A stretch of DNA of 64,000 nucleotides from Paraburkholderia nodosa (GTDB lineage Bacteria; Pseudomonadota; Gammaproteobacteria; Burkholderiales; Burkholderiaceae). The stretch lies in assembly GCF_001718195.1 (NCBI RefSeq), contig NZ_MCNV01000010.1:226155-290154 (forward strand). The letters run 5' to 3'. The translations under genes and the position numbers were made by a program. Shown here piece after piece: positions 35,300 to 44,166 of the stretch (position 1 is the first letter of the stretch; each line of letters starts with the position of its first letter). A model generated the notes under the pieces. The model saw only the letters and a list, made by a program, of their open reading frames with translations. It had not been told where the DNA came from and searched no databases.

Positions 35300-36819
35300 A
35301 CACGAGCCAATATTCTGTTCGCGCGATCCTTCTCCCGGTTCTCGCGTGTCTCGCAATGGCGGCTTGCACCGTCGGTCCCAACTTCGAACCGCCAAAGTCG
35401 CCAACGCCTGAGGTCTTCAACCGCACGCAGACGGCGCAGGCGCCGAGCAAAGCCGTGGAAGGCCAGTTCGGTCCGGAATGGTGGACGCTGTTCAACGATC
35501 CCGTATTGAACGGCCTGGAAAAGCAGCTCGCCGACGCAAACCTGGACGTGGCAGCCGCCTCCGCGCGCCTGCTGCAAAGCCGGGCCGAGCGCCGCGTAGC
35601 GGGCGCAGCCGAATATCCGACACTCGACGGCGCCGCATCGTACAACCGCGAACGCGGCAGTGAAAACGGCATTCTCTCGCTGCTTGGCGTGACGCCCACG
35701 CAGAGTCAGCCGCAGTCGGCCTCCGGCAGCGCGCCTCTTGGCGTGGCGGCCATGCCGGGCTCGAAGGGTTCGCCCGCCTATAACCTGTATCAGGTCGGCT
35801 TCGACGCGTCATGGGAGATCGATATCTGGGGCCGCGTGCGACGCAGCGTGGAAGCGGCGACGGCGCTTTCGGAAGCCTCTTATGAGGACCGGAACTCGGT
35901 CTTGCTGAGCGCACGCGCGGAGCTTGCGCGAGACTATATCGAACTGCGCGACACGCAGGAACTCCTGCAGATCGCGCATCAAAACCTGGACATCGCCAAC
36001 GACGCGCTGAAGCTCACGCAGGTACGCGCGCATGAAGGCGTGACCACGGACCTCGATGTCTCGAACGCTTCGGCGCAGGTGGAGAATATCGAAAGCCTGA
36101 TTCCCACGCTCGAATCGCACTCCGAAACGACGATCAATGCCATCGGCCTGCTGCTCGGCGAGGAACCGGGCGCGCTGCGTCAGACGCTCGCCGCAACGCA
36201 GGAGGTGCCCGTACTGCCGGCGCAGGTGCCGATCGGCTTTCCTTCCGAACTCGTGCAGCGCCGTCCGGATATCCGCAAGGCGGAAGCCGAACTGCACGCG
36301 GCGACGGCGTCGATTGGCGTGGCGAAGGCCGATTTTTATCCGCGCATCATGCTCAATGGCAGTGCGGGCTTTCAGAGTCTTCAGCTCTCGAGTCTGGCCA
36401 GTTGGGCGTCAGGGCAGTTCGTCGTTGGCCCTTCCATTACGTTTCCTATCTTCGAAGGCGGTCGCCTGAAAGGAACGCTCCAGTTGCGCGAGGCGCAACA
36501 GCAGGAGGCGGCGATTGCCTACAAGGCGACGGTGCTGCGCGCGTGGCAGGAGGTGGACGACGCGCTCGTCACCTACGACGCCGAACAGCGCCGCCGCGAC
36601 CGGCTGGCCCAGGCCGTGACGATGAACGAGCGCGCGCTCTCGGTTGCGCGGGAGCGGTACAAGGCCGGGGCGCTCGACTATCTCGACGTCTTGAACGTGC
36701 AGAAGCAACTGCTCGAAGCACAAAGCAATCTCGAACAAAGCAGAGCCACGGCGGCCACGAATCTCATTACGCTTTGTAAAGCGCTGGGAGGGGGATGGGA
36801 ATCGACATATGGCGGGTAA
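35296..36819 (+). CDS. Efflux outer-membrane lipoprotein of the second Emr-like pump
   Basis: A 507-residue NodT/OprM-family channel. The signal peptide ends with lipobox MAAC, followed by TVGPNFEPP, typical for the family. The two OEP repeats contain FDASWEIDIWGRVRRSVEAA and RRPDIRKAEAELHAATASIGVAKADFYP-type elements. It is translationally coupled to the adaptor. It is of the same family as the channels at 22544 and 48516 but clearly distinct from both. Confidence 0.93.
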   Translation: MNTSQYSVRAILLPVLACLAMAACTVGPNFEPPKSPTPEVFNRTQTAQAPSKAVEGQFGPEWWTLFNDPVLNGLEKQLADANLDVAAASARLLQSRAERRVAGAAEYPTLDGAASYNRERGSENGILSLLGVTPTQSQPQSASGSAPLGVAAMPGSKGSPAYNLYQVGFDASWEIDIWGRVRRSVEAATALSEASYEDRNSVLLSARAELARDYIELRDTQELLQIAHQNLDIANDALKLTQVRAHEGVTTDLDVSNASAQVENIESLIPTLESHSETTINAIGLLLGEEPGALRQTLAATQEVPVLPAQVPIGFPSELVQRRPDIRKAEAELHAATASIGVAKADFYPRIMLNGSAGFQSLQLSSLASWASGQFVVGPSITFPIFEGGRLKGTLQLREAQQQEAAIAYKATVLRAWQEVDDALVTYDAEQRRRDRLAQAVTMNERALSVARERYKAGALDYLDVLNVQKQLLEAQSNLEQSRATAATNLITLCKALGGGWESTYGG

Positions 36820-36964
36820 GCCATAGCCCGGATGCGCGCTTGTCATCCGGAACGCGCGCCGTTTAACGATAACAATGATTCGTATGTCCGGACACGACGA
36901 CGTATGGGAATCGACAGCACGACGCCGGCCGGGGATTGCGCGCAAATTTTCCAGCGTGATCGGC

Positions 36965-37209
36965 TTCATCAACGTCGCGCTCACGGGCAGTCTTGCCGAG
37001 GCTTCACGCCAGCTGGGTGTTTCCTCGCCTTCGTTGAGCAAGAGCATTGCGCGGCTTGAGTCCCCAGTTGAATGTACGCTTGCTGGTGCTTCGTGGCGCG
37101 CCGTCTTTGCGAGTCGGGGCTCGTGGTCTGCGCCGCGCTGGCCTGTCTTGCGCAACACGGCGCGCCGCTTGCCATCGACGATCTGCTGCGGCACAGGCTG
37201 ATCTTGCAG
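36965..37209 (+). pseudogene. Broken LysR regulator remnant
   Basis: Three pieces of a LysR gene lie in three frames. 36965-37060 encodes the HTH (GFINVALTGSLAEASRQLGV, ending SIARLE). After a frame change at about 37061 the continuation QLNVRLLV appears. Then 37126-37209 encodes a fragment of the effector domain (CLAQHGAPLAIDDLLRHRL). Most of the protein between is missing, so the gene is dead. Confidence 0.6.
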
Positions 37210-37239
37210 AGAAACGCAGATTCGGGCCGGACTGCTACC

Positions 37240-37398
37240 ACCAAGCCCGACGGTCTCGGCATGGGGCTGCCCATCTGCCGCTCGATCGTGCAAAGCCACG
37301 GCGGGTGCCTGTGGGTGACGCCGAACGCCCCCGTTGGCGTCAGCTTCCATTTCACGCTTCCTGCACAAGGTAACGCTTCGCCCCCAGCGCGCATTTAG
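37240..37398 (+). pseudogene. C-terminal remnant of a sensor histidine kinase
   Basis: The frame reads TTKPDGLGMGLPICRSIVQSHGG followed by GVSFHFTLPAQ. This is the G2 box and terminal strand of a HATPase_c domain, typical of FixL-like kinases. Nothing of the rest of the kinase is present upstream; it is fused to the LysR debris. The text is still well preserved, so the loss may be recent. Confidence 0.65.
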
Positions 37399-37667
37399 CG
37401 CCGCCTCGCGAAACCATTCGACCCTTCGGATCGCCGCGATTTCCGCCTTGTCGCGATGGCCGGAAACGCGCCGGGAATGTCCCCAAACCGTCGCAGCTAG
37501 TCCCTCGGCCGGGAGCCGTAAAACGTAGACTGTTCTCGTCGGCGGTCAATGACTGCCGGTCCTGGCGGGGAGTCATGGAGATGCCCGGCCACTCGACTTG
37601 ACGCGCGCTGCGATGCGGACTCTCTTCGGTCCGCGCGCAGTGCCCAGATTCCCTAAAGGAAGGACGT

Positions 37668-39185
37668 ATGAGCGAAGCAAACCAGGGCGCGGTGCGCCAA
37701 CTGAAACATTTCATCGACGGTCAATACACCGCTGGCGTGAGCGGGCGATTCAACGACGTCTACGATCCCGCGCAGGGCCGCATTTCGGCGCGCGTGCCGG
37801 TTGCGAATACCAGTGAGGTTGCCGCCGCCGTCGCGGCCGCCAAAAGCGCGTTTGCGGCGTGGAGCGAAACCCCGCCGCTCAAGCGCGCGCGCCTGATGTT
37901 CAAGTTCAAGGAACTGCTAGAGGCGCATCTCGACGAAATCGCCGAACTCATTACGCGCGACCACGGCAAGCTGTTTTCGGACGCGAGGGGCGAAGTCATG
38001 CGCGGCATCGAAATCGTCGAATTCGCGTGCGGCATTCCGAACCTGCTCAAGACCGGTTTCACCGATCAAAGCAGCAGCGGCGTCGACAGCTGGAATTTGC
38101 GTCAGCCCGTGGGCGTGATTGCGGGCGTCACCCCGTTCAATTTCCCGGTGGTGGTGCCGTGCTGGATGTTCGTCATGGCCGCCGCGACCGGCAACACGTT
38201 CATCCTCAAGCCCTCGGAGCGCACGCCGTCGTCGTCGATCCGGCTGGCGGAACTCTTCATCGAGGCGGGCTTCCCCAAAGGCGTGTTCAACGTGGTGAAC
38301 GGCGACAAGGGCACCGTCGACGCGCTGATCCAGCATCCCGATGTGGCCGCGATGTCCGTCGTCGCCTCCACGCCGGTGGCCGAATATATCTACGCAGAGG
38401 GCGCCAAACGCGGCAAGCGCGTGCAGGCGCTGGGCAGTGCAAAGAATCATCTCGTCGTCATGCCAGACGCGAATCTCGATCAGGCCGTCGATGCGCTGAT
38501 CAACTCCGCATACGGCTCGGCGGGCGAGCGCTGCATGGCGACCTCGGTCGCGGTGGCGATAGGCAGCATCGGCGACGAACTGATCGAGCGTCTCGCGCCG
38601 CGCGTGCGCGCGCTGCGCATCGGCGCGGGCATGGAGCCCGATCTGGACATGGGGCCGCTCATCAGCGCCGCGCATCGCACCAAGGTGCTGGGTTACATCG
38701 ATGCGGGCGTCGAGGCTGGCGCGAAGCTCGTCGTGGACGGGCGTGGCCATACCGTGGCGGGACACGAAGAGGGCTTCTTCCTGGGCGGCTCGCTTTTCGA
38801 CGACGTGAAGCCGGATATGAAGATCTATCGCGAAGAGATTTTCGGGCCGGTGCTTTCGGTGGTTCGCGTGCCGGATCTGGCCAGTGCTATCGAGCTTGTC
38901 AACGCACACGAACTCGGCAATTGCGTCACGCTGTTCACGGCCGATGGCGCCGCGGCACGCACGTTTACGCGGCAGATTCAGATCGGCATGGTGGGCATCA
39001 ACGTGCCGAGTCCGGTGCCGTCGGCGTGGCATTCGTTCGGGGGCTGGAAGCGCTCGCTGTTCGGCGATCATCACGCCTACGGCGAGGAAGCCGTGCGCTT
39101 CTACACGCGCTACAAGAGCGTGACGCAGCGCTGGCCCGGCAGCATCGACAAGGGCGCGGAGTTCGCCATGCCCGCTTCGAAGTAA
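37668..39185 (+). CDS. mmsA: CoA-acylating methylmalonate-semialdehyde dehydrogenase
   Basis: A 505-residue aldehyde dehydrogenase of the MmsA type. The catalytic Cys289 is in GERCMA, the oxyanion Asn and cofactor segments GVTPFNFPVVVPCWM and GSAKNHLVVMPDA are characteristic. It converts methylmalonate (or malonate) semialdehyde with CoA and NAD to propionyl-CoA (or acetyl-CoA) in valine, thymine, beta-alanine and inositol breakdown. No mmsB or other pathway gene is adjacent, so it seems to be a stand-alone copy. AAAGGAAGG precedes the ATG. Confidence 0.94.
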   Translation: MSEANQGAVRQLKHFIDGQYTAGVSGRFNDVYDPAQGRISARVPVANTSEVAAAVAAAKSAFAAWSETPPLKRARLMFKFKELLEAHLDEIAELITRDHGKLFSDARGEVMRGIEIVEFACGIPNLLKTGFTDQSSSGVDSWNLRQPVGVIAGVTPFNFPVVVPCWMFVMAAATGNTFILKPSERTPSSSIRLAELFIEAGFPKGVFNVVNGDKGTVDALIQHPDVAAMSVVASTPVAEYIYAEGAKRGKRVQALGSAKNHLVVMPDANLDQAVDALINSAYGSAGERCMATSVAVAIGSIGDELIERLAPRVRALRIGAGMEPDLDMGPLISAAHRTKVLGYIDAGVEAGAKLVVDGRGHTVAGHEEGFFLGGSLFDDVKPDMKIYREEIFGPVLSVVRVPDLASAIELVNAHELGNCVTLFTADGAAARTFTRQIQIGMVGINVPSPVPSAWHSFGGWKRSLFGDHHAYGEEAVRFYTRYKSVTQRWPGSIDKGAEFAMPASK

Positions 39186-39190
39186 GTCGG

Positions 39191-39212
39191 GCGCGGCGTG
39201 AAAACGCCGCGC
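39191..39212 (+). terminator. Possible terminator hairpin after mmsA
   Basis: GCGCGGCGT and ACGCCGCGC form a perfect nine-base stem with a GAAA tetraloop, five bases after the stop codon. There is no T-run, so it may instead be an mRNA-stabilising hairpin. Confidence 0.4.
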
Positions 39213-39290
39213 GCGCTTGAAGATGGCCGGCGCGGTCATGGCCGGCTATCTCGCTTTGCAATTTGCGTAATCGATTTTTCGAAGCGAACG

Positions 39291-39680
39291 TTAGCTGGCC
39301 GTGATCTTCTGAACCCATTGGCTGCGCCAGGCGGGCGCTTCAAAGGGATCCGAAAAATATTGGGTCTCGTGAACGACCTTGCCGTCATGGAATTCCATGA
39401 TGCTCACGGTGAAAGCGGATCGCCCCTGGTAAGCGATGATGTATTCGGTCACCCACAGATTGCCTTCGCCCTGCATTCGTCTGACTTCGAAACCGGACGG
39501 CTTGCCGGGATGATGGCCGCGCAGGGCCTGCAAATTCCTGCGCCCGAGAATGCGTTCGCCGGATTGAGGGTAGTCGCAGATGGCGTCGTCGGCGTAGATG
39601 TCGTGTTCGGCTTCGAGATCGCCGGCCGCCGACGCCTGCCAGTGCGCATTGAGCGCTTCACTTATGTTCGTGTGTCGCAT
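39291..39680 (-). CDS. SnoaL/NTF2-like fold protein
   Basis: A 129-residue small alpha-beta barrel protein. ISEALNAHWQASAAGDLEAEHDIYADDAICDYPQ-type sequence at the start and IMEFHDGKVVHETQYFSDPF near the end are typical of SnoaL-like enzymes or binding proteins. The ATG at 39680 is chosen because a GGAGGTG site lies just upstream. It overlaps the end of the LLM monooxygenase gene by 23 bases, so the two act together, perhaps on one small substrate. Catalytic role unknown. Confidence 0.85.
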   Translation of the reverse strand: MRHTNISEALNAHWQASAAGDLEAEHDIYADDAICDYPQSGERILGRRNLQALRGHHPGKPSGFEVRRMQGEGNLWVTEYIIAYQGRSAFTVSIMEFHDGKVVHETQYFSDPFEAPAWRSQWVQKITAS

Positions 39681-40692
39681 GAAACACCTCCGGGACAAAG
39701 TACGGCAACACTTCGCTGTGCAACTCGTCGAGTACGTCGGCGTAAGGGCGCGGCGTGACTTTCGGATTCAGCGCGACGTGGCTCACGCCCGCTTCGCGTG
39801 CCGCTTCGAGAAAATGTCTGAGCGAACGGCTGCCGATAGCGAAGCCGCCCTTGATGGCGCGGAACGGGTAATCGGGCCGCGGATGCAGATAGAGGTACCC
39901 GCCAAAGGCAACCGGTTTGAAGGCTTCGCGGCCCATCGACCGGGCGACCTGGTCTTTCCAGCTGCGCACGAACGCGTCGAGCGCGGCGGGGCCGGGCACG
40001 AAGCCGAGGTAGCCGTCCATATGTGCCGCGATCCATTCGAGGCTCTGCTGTGCCCGGCCGACGGCAATGGCCGGGGTGCGTCCGTAAGGCGGCTTGGGCA
40101 ACATGTCGAGCGTGCCGCCCGATTTACCGAAGCGTGGCGAGGAAAACACGGGAAAGGGCTGCTCGCTCACTGTTCGATACGTCTCGAACGCGTCGCGAAA
40201 CCGCTCGCCACGCGTATCGAAGTCGATGCCGAAAACGGGATACTCGGAAGGTCTGTCTCCCGAGGACATCCCTAACAGAAGCCTTCCATTCGTCAACTGG
40301 TCGAGTGAATTCACCTGCTTGGCCAGCAAAAGCGGTTCGCGCATCGGCAAGACGATGCCTGTCGTGCCGAGCGCGATTTCCTTCGTCACTGCCGCGAGGC
40401 TGGCGATATACACCAGCGGCTCGAAGATCTGGCCCGCATCGCCATACGCAGGATCGTAGAACGGAATGTCGCGCATCCACAGCGCGGCCACGCCCATTGC
40501 TTTGGCGCGCTGAGCCATGGCGATGTGATCGCGCATGGTCGGAACCGGCGAGTCCGGATGCGTTTCGAGCGGCAGGATCAGTCCGACCGTGAGCGCGTCC
40601 TCGCGAAACACGCGGCGCCACGCGGGCTGCGCTGAAAGCGCATGCTCGGCGGGCGTGGAAGCCTTCATTGCGGTGATTGCTGACATATCCAT
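39658..40692 (-). CDS. LLM class flavin-dependent oxidoreductase (luciferase-like)
   Basis: A 344-residue TIM-barrel flavoprotein. It contains LTVGLILPLETH, the LGTTGIVLPMREPLLLAKQ strand, and NGRLLLGMSSGDRPSEYPVFG, typical of bacterial luciferase-like monooxygenases that use reduced FMN. The annotated start is the ATG at 40692 (MDMSAITAMK); the frame opens further upstream at 40773 without family-like sequence. A SnoaL-like gene is coupled downstream, and a LysR gene lies 115 bases upstream on the same strand. No flavin reductase is adjacent. Substrate unknown. Confidence 0.9.
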   Translation of the reverse strand: MDMSAITAMKASTPAEHALSAQPAWRRVFREDALTVGLILPLETHPDSPVPTMRDHIAMAQRAKAMGVAALWMRDIPFYDPAYGDAGQIFEPLVYIASLAAVTKEIALGTTGIVLPMREPLLLAKQVNSLDQLTNGRLLLGMSSGDRPSEYPVFGIDFDTRGERFRDAFETYRTVSEQPFPVFSSPRFGKSGGTLDMLPKPPYGRTPAIAVGRAQQSLEWIAAHMDGYLGFVPGPAALDAFVRSWKDQVARSMGREAFKPVAFGGYLYLHPRPDYPFRAIKGGFAIGSRSLRHFLEAAREAGVSHVALNPKVTPRPYADVLDELHSEVLPYFVPEVFHATHEHK

Positions 40693-40806
40693 TGCGTTTC
40701 GCCTTGCGCTTTCCCATTTGCGAACCAAGGTTACGCACGAACGGCGCTGATAAAAACCACCGGCGATGAACAACAGTTGATACTCGCGCTCAATAACGCG
40801 GGGAAT

Positions 40807-41706
40807 TCAAACAGCGGACATGCGCGCCTTGAGGCGCGGCGACATGAAGTCGAGAAACGCGCGCAGCTTGAGCGGCAGCGGCGTTTGGCCGGCATGGACG
40901 AGATGGATCGGCATGGGCGCCAGCCCGAAGGTTTCCAGAACGAGCTGCAAGCGGCCTTCCTGCACGGCGTTCGCGACCTGATAAGAGAGAACCCGCGTCA
41001 AACCGGTCCCGAGCGTCGCGGCATCGATGGCCGATTCCGCCGTGTTTGTCACGAGCCGCGCGTGGATCGGCACGTTCTGCTCCGACTTTTCGCCGGCAAA
41101 CGTCCACGTGCGCGACGCATTGATTCCCTCGAAACCGATGCACGCATGATCGGCGAGATCAGCCGGGTTTTGCGGCGTGCCGCGCTCGGCGAGATACGCG
41201 GGGCTCGCGCACACCACAGGGCGCGTTTCGCCGAGGCGTATCGCCACGAGACTGCTGTCCGGCAGCTGGCCGATGCGTACCGCAACGTCCACGTGGTCTT
41301 CGAGAAAATTGACGTTGCGATCGGTCAGCACGAGGCGGGCGTCGATCTCTGGATATTGCGCGAGAAAGGCCGCCATCACAGGGACCACATGCAGCCGCCC
41401 GAAGACCACGGGCGCCGTGGCCACGAGCGAGCCCTTCGGCGCCGCGTATTCGCCGGTCACGGCGCGTTCGATTTCGCCGATGTCCTCGAGAATGCGCCGG
41501 CACGACGCGACATAAGCCTCGCCGGCCTCGGTGAGCGAGAGGTGCCGTGTGGTGCGATGGAGCAGGCGGGTCTTCAGGTGCGCTTCGAGATCGCCGACCT
41601 TGCGGCTGACTGTCGCCAGCGGCTGGCCGAGTTGCCGGGCCGCGGCTGACAAACTGCCTGCATCGACGACTGCGACCAGGATGGACATCCCTTCGAGACG
41701 GTCCAT
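40807..41706 (-). CDS. LysR family regulator, paralogue A of a tandem pair
   Basis: A 299-residue LysR protein. The HTH is at about residues 15-58 (GSLSAAARQLGQPLATVSRKVGDLE). It is strikingly similar to the next LysR gene along most of its length, including YAAPKGSLVATAPVVFGRLHVVPV and LPLKLRAFLDF, so the two arose by tandem duplication. The ATG at 41706 starts MDRLEGM. It lies between the other LysR and the LLM monooxygenase gene. Confidence 0.92.
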   Translation of the reverse strand: MDRLEGMSILVAVVDAGSLSAAARQLGQPLATVSRKVGDLEAHLKTRLLHRTTRHLSLTEAGEAYVASCRRILEDIGEIERAVTGEYAAPKGSLVATAPVVFGRLHVVPVMAAFLAQYPEIDARLVLTDRNVNFLEDHVDVAVRIGQLPDSSLVAIRLGETRPVVCASPAYLAERGTPQNPADLADHACIGFEGINASRTWTFAGEKSEQNVPIHARLVTNTAESAIDAATLGTGLTRVLSYQVANAVQEGRLQLVLETFGLAPMPIHLVHAGQTPLPLKLRAFLDFMSPRLKARMSAV

Positions 41707-41798
41707 GGTCTTCTCGATCACTGGAAGGGAGATCCCGATGTTAGCGGATTCTCTTCCGGCGCGAGCGCGCAGCGCCTTTGCGCGCGCGGCTCAGGCCG

Positions 41799-42719
41799 TC
41801 ATGCGCTCTCGGCGTTGACGAGTTCGCCCGCAGTGCGCTCGCGCAGGCGCGGCGATGCGAAGTCGAGGAACGCGCGCAGCTTCAGCGGCAGGGGTGCTTG
41901 CCCCGCATGCACGAGATTGACGGGCAGCGGCGCGGCTTCAAATGTGTCGAGCACGACGCGAAGCTCGTTGGCCCGAACGGCGCGTGCAACCTGGTAGGAC
42001 AGCACGCGTATCAAACCCACGCCGAGGACCGCGGCTTCGATGGCGGCGTCCGCCGTATTCACGGCAAGCCGCGAATGAACGGGCACGGACTGCTCTGACT
42101 TGCCGGAGCCGAAAGACCACGCCCGCAGCGACGCGAGCGCCTCGAAGGTAATGCATTGATGGCCTGCCAGGTCCGCGGGTTCGGCTGGCACGCCGTGCTT
42201 CGCGAGATAGGCGGGGCTGGCGCAAATGACGCGGCGCACCGTGCCCACGCGCGTTGCGATCAACGTGCTATCGGGCAACTCGCCAATGCGGACCGCGACG
42301 TCCGCGTGTTCATCCATCAGATGAACGACACGATCGGTCAGCAGGAGATTGATGTCGATCTCCGGATACTGCGCGAGGAATTCCGCCACCACCGGCACCA
42401 CGTGCAAGCGGCCAAACGCAACGGGCGCGGTAACCACGAGTTCGCCTTTGGGCGCGGCGTATTCGCCCGTGGCTGCACGCTCGGCTTCGCCGATGTCTTC
42501 GAGAATGCGCCGGCAGGCGGCCACGTATGCGGCGCCGGCTTCCGTCAACGAAAGCTTGCGCGTCGTGCGGTGAAAGAGACGCGTCTTCAGGTGTGCTTCC
42601 AGTTCCCCAACCTTGCGGCTGACCGTGGCGAGCGGCATGTCGAGATGCCGCGCGGCAGCCGAGAGACTGCCCGCATCAGCGACCGAAACGAGGATGGCCA
42701 TGGCTTCGAGGCGATTCAT
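41799..42719 (-). CDS. LysR family regulator, paralogue B of a tandem pair
   Basis: A 306-residue LysR protein with HTH GSLSAAARHLDMPLATVSRKVGELE and an effector domain almost parallel to paralogue A. The frame is open to 42968 but the first conserved residue is the ATG at 42719 (MNRLEAMAILVSV). It is divergent from the MFS gene at 42862, separated by 142 bases, and is therefore the likely regulator of the MFS-RND-dxs row of genes. Confidence 0.92.
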   Translation of the reverse strand: MNRLEAMAILVSVADAGSLSAAARHLDMPLATVSRKVGELEAHLKTRLFHRTTRKLSLTEAGAAYVAACRRILEDIGEAERAATGEYAAPKGELVVTAPVAFGRLHVVPVVAEFLAQYPEIDINLLLTDRVVHLMDEHADVAVRIGELPDSTLIATRVGTVRRVICASPAYLAKHGVPAEPADLAGHQCITFEALASLRAWSFGSGKSEQSVPVHSRLAVNTADAAIEAAVLGVGLIRVLSYQVARAVRANELRVVLDTFEAAPLPVNLVHAGQAPLPLKLRAFLDFASPRLRERTAGELVNAESA

Positions 42720-42861
42720 GGACCCTATCAAATAGTGGAAGGATGAATCTTGATCGTGAGGGATTCTCTTCGTAAATGCAAGCGCGTAACGTTCGACCTC
42801 AATCTGGATCGCGGCAATCCGCTGCAAAGACCGGAGAAATTCAACGAATAAGGAGGTTGTC

Positions 42862-44091
42862 GTGAGCGGCTTATCCAGCACCCCAGAAAGTGCAGCAACG
42901 CCCGCCGTCGCATCGCGCGGCAAGATCGTCATGATGGCGGTCGTCGCAGGCGCAGTGATCACAAACATCTACTGCACGCAGCCGATCCTGCCGCTGATCG
43001 CAGCGGGTCTGCGGGTCAACATCACAACGGTGGATCTCGTCGCAGCGGCGGCGCTGCTCGGCTTCTCGACCGGTCTCGCGTTGCTGCTGCCGCTTGGCGA
43101 CCGCTTCGACCGGCGCAAGCTCGTGCTCACTCAAATCGCGCTCGCACTCGTTTTCGCGGCGACAGCGGCGGTGGCGCCCGGTATCTGGGCACTGATCGCG
43201 GCTTCGTTTGCGCTTGGCATCGTGAGTTGCGTGCCACAGCAGCTCGTGCCCTTCGCCGCCGTCATGTCGTTGCCGAGCGAGCGGGGGCGTAACGTCGGCA
43301 CTGTCGTGAGCGGCATCATGGTCGGCATCCTCGTCGGCCGCACGATCGCGGGCGCAATTGGCGCGGCGTGGGGCTGGCGCGCGGTGTACGGCGTGGAAGC
43401 CGCGTTCATGGTGCCGGTCTTTATCGCCGCCGCTGCGTTGCTGCCGAAGGGCGTGCCCTCCACGAATCTTTCGTATGGACGTCTGCTTGCTTCGCTGTGG
43501 CCGCTCGTTCGCGACAATCGCCCGATTCGCGAATCGATGATCATCCAGGCGCTGCTGTGGGCCTGTTTCAACGCCTTCTGGGTCAATCTCGCGGCGCTGC
43601 TCAAGAGCGGGCCGTGGCACCTCGGCAGCGCGTGGGCGGGCGGCTTCGGCATCATCGGCGCGGCCGGCGCGTTCGCCGCATCGCTGGGTGGCAATGCCAC
43701 CGACCGCGTGGGCTTTCGCAAGGTCATCGGCGCGAGCATCGTCATCGCGACGCTCGCCTACGTGCTTCTTTCCGGCGCGGCCACGTCGCTCACGCTGCTG
43801 ATCGTGGGCGTGATCGTGCTCGATATCGGCGTGCAGTCCGGTCTCGTTTCTAACCAGACACGCGCTTTCTCAGTCGATCCGAAAGCACAAGGCCGAATCA
43901 ACAGCCTCTATATGACGGCCACGTTTTTCGGCGGCGCAGTCGGTGCGACGGTCAGCGGCTGGCTCATGAGCCGCTTTGGCTGGTCGGGCATCGTCGCCTT
44001 CGGCGTTGTGCTCGGAATTGTGGCTTCCGCTATCCACTGGATCGGTGCGCCTCGCGGGTCCGCGGGCCGGATCCCATCAAACGCAGATTGA
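42862..44091 (+). CDS. MFS transporter, DHA1-like
   Basis: A 409-residue, 12-segment carrier. LLPLGDRFDRRKLV is motif A and the central loop after LLPKGVPS divides two six-segment halves. The GTG start at 42862 follows an AAGGAGG ribosome-binding site. It is the first gene after the divergent LysR and ends 75 bases before the RND permease gene, so the row may be one transcript. Direction of transport is likely outward but not certain. Confidence 0.9.
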   Translation: MSGLSSTPESAATPAVASRGKIVMMAVVAGAVITNIYCTQPILPLIAAGLRVNITTVDLVAAAALLGFSTGLALLLPLGDRFDRRKLVLTQIALALVFAATAAVAPGIWALIAASFALGIVSCVPQQLVPFAAVMSLPSERGRNVGTVVSGIMVGILVGRTIAGAIGAAWGWRAVYGVEAAFMVPVFIAAAALLPKGVPSTNLSYGRLLASLWPLVRDNRPIRESMIIQALLWACFNAFWVNLAALLKSGPWHLGSAWAGGFGIIGAAGAFAASLGGNATDRVGFRKVIGASIVIATLAYVLLSGAATSLTLLIVGVIVLDIGVQSGLVSNQTRAFSVDPKAQGRINSLYMTATFFGGAVGATVSGWLMSRFGWSGIVAFGVVLGIVASAIHWIGAPRGSAGRIPSNAD

Positions 44092-44166
44092 TTCAAGGCA
44101 TCGAGAATCTGCTTGCTGGAATCCGCCGCGGTTAGGGGCGATGCCAGCTTCAATACTGGAATTATC

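Larger units (their letters stand above)
36820..37667. other. Gene graveyard between the second pump and mmsA
   Basis: About 850 bases with no intact gene. It contains the disrupted LysR pieces and histidine-kinase tail listed separately; 37399-37667 carries nothing recognisable except the mmsA ribosome-binding site AAAGGAAGG at about 37655. Confidence 0.6.
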
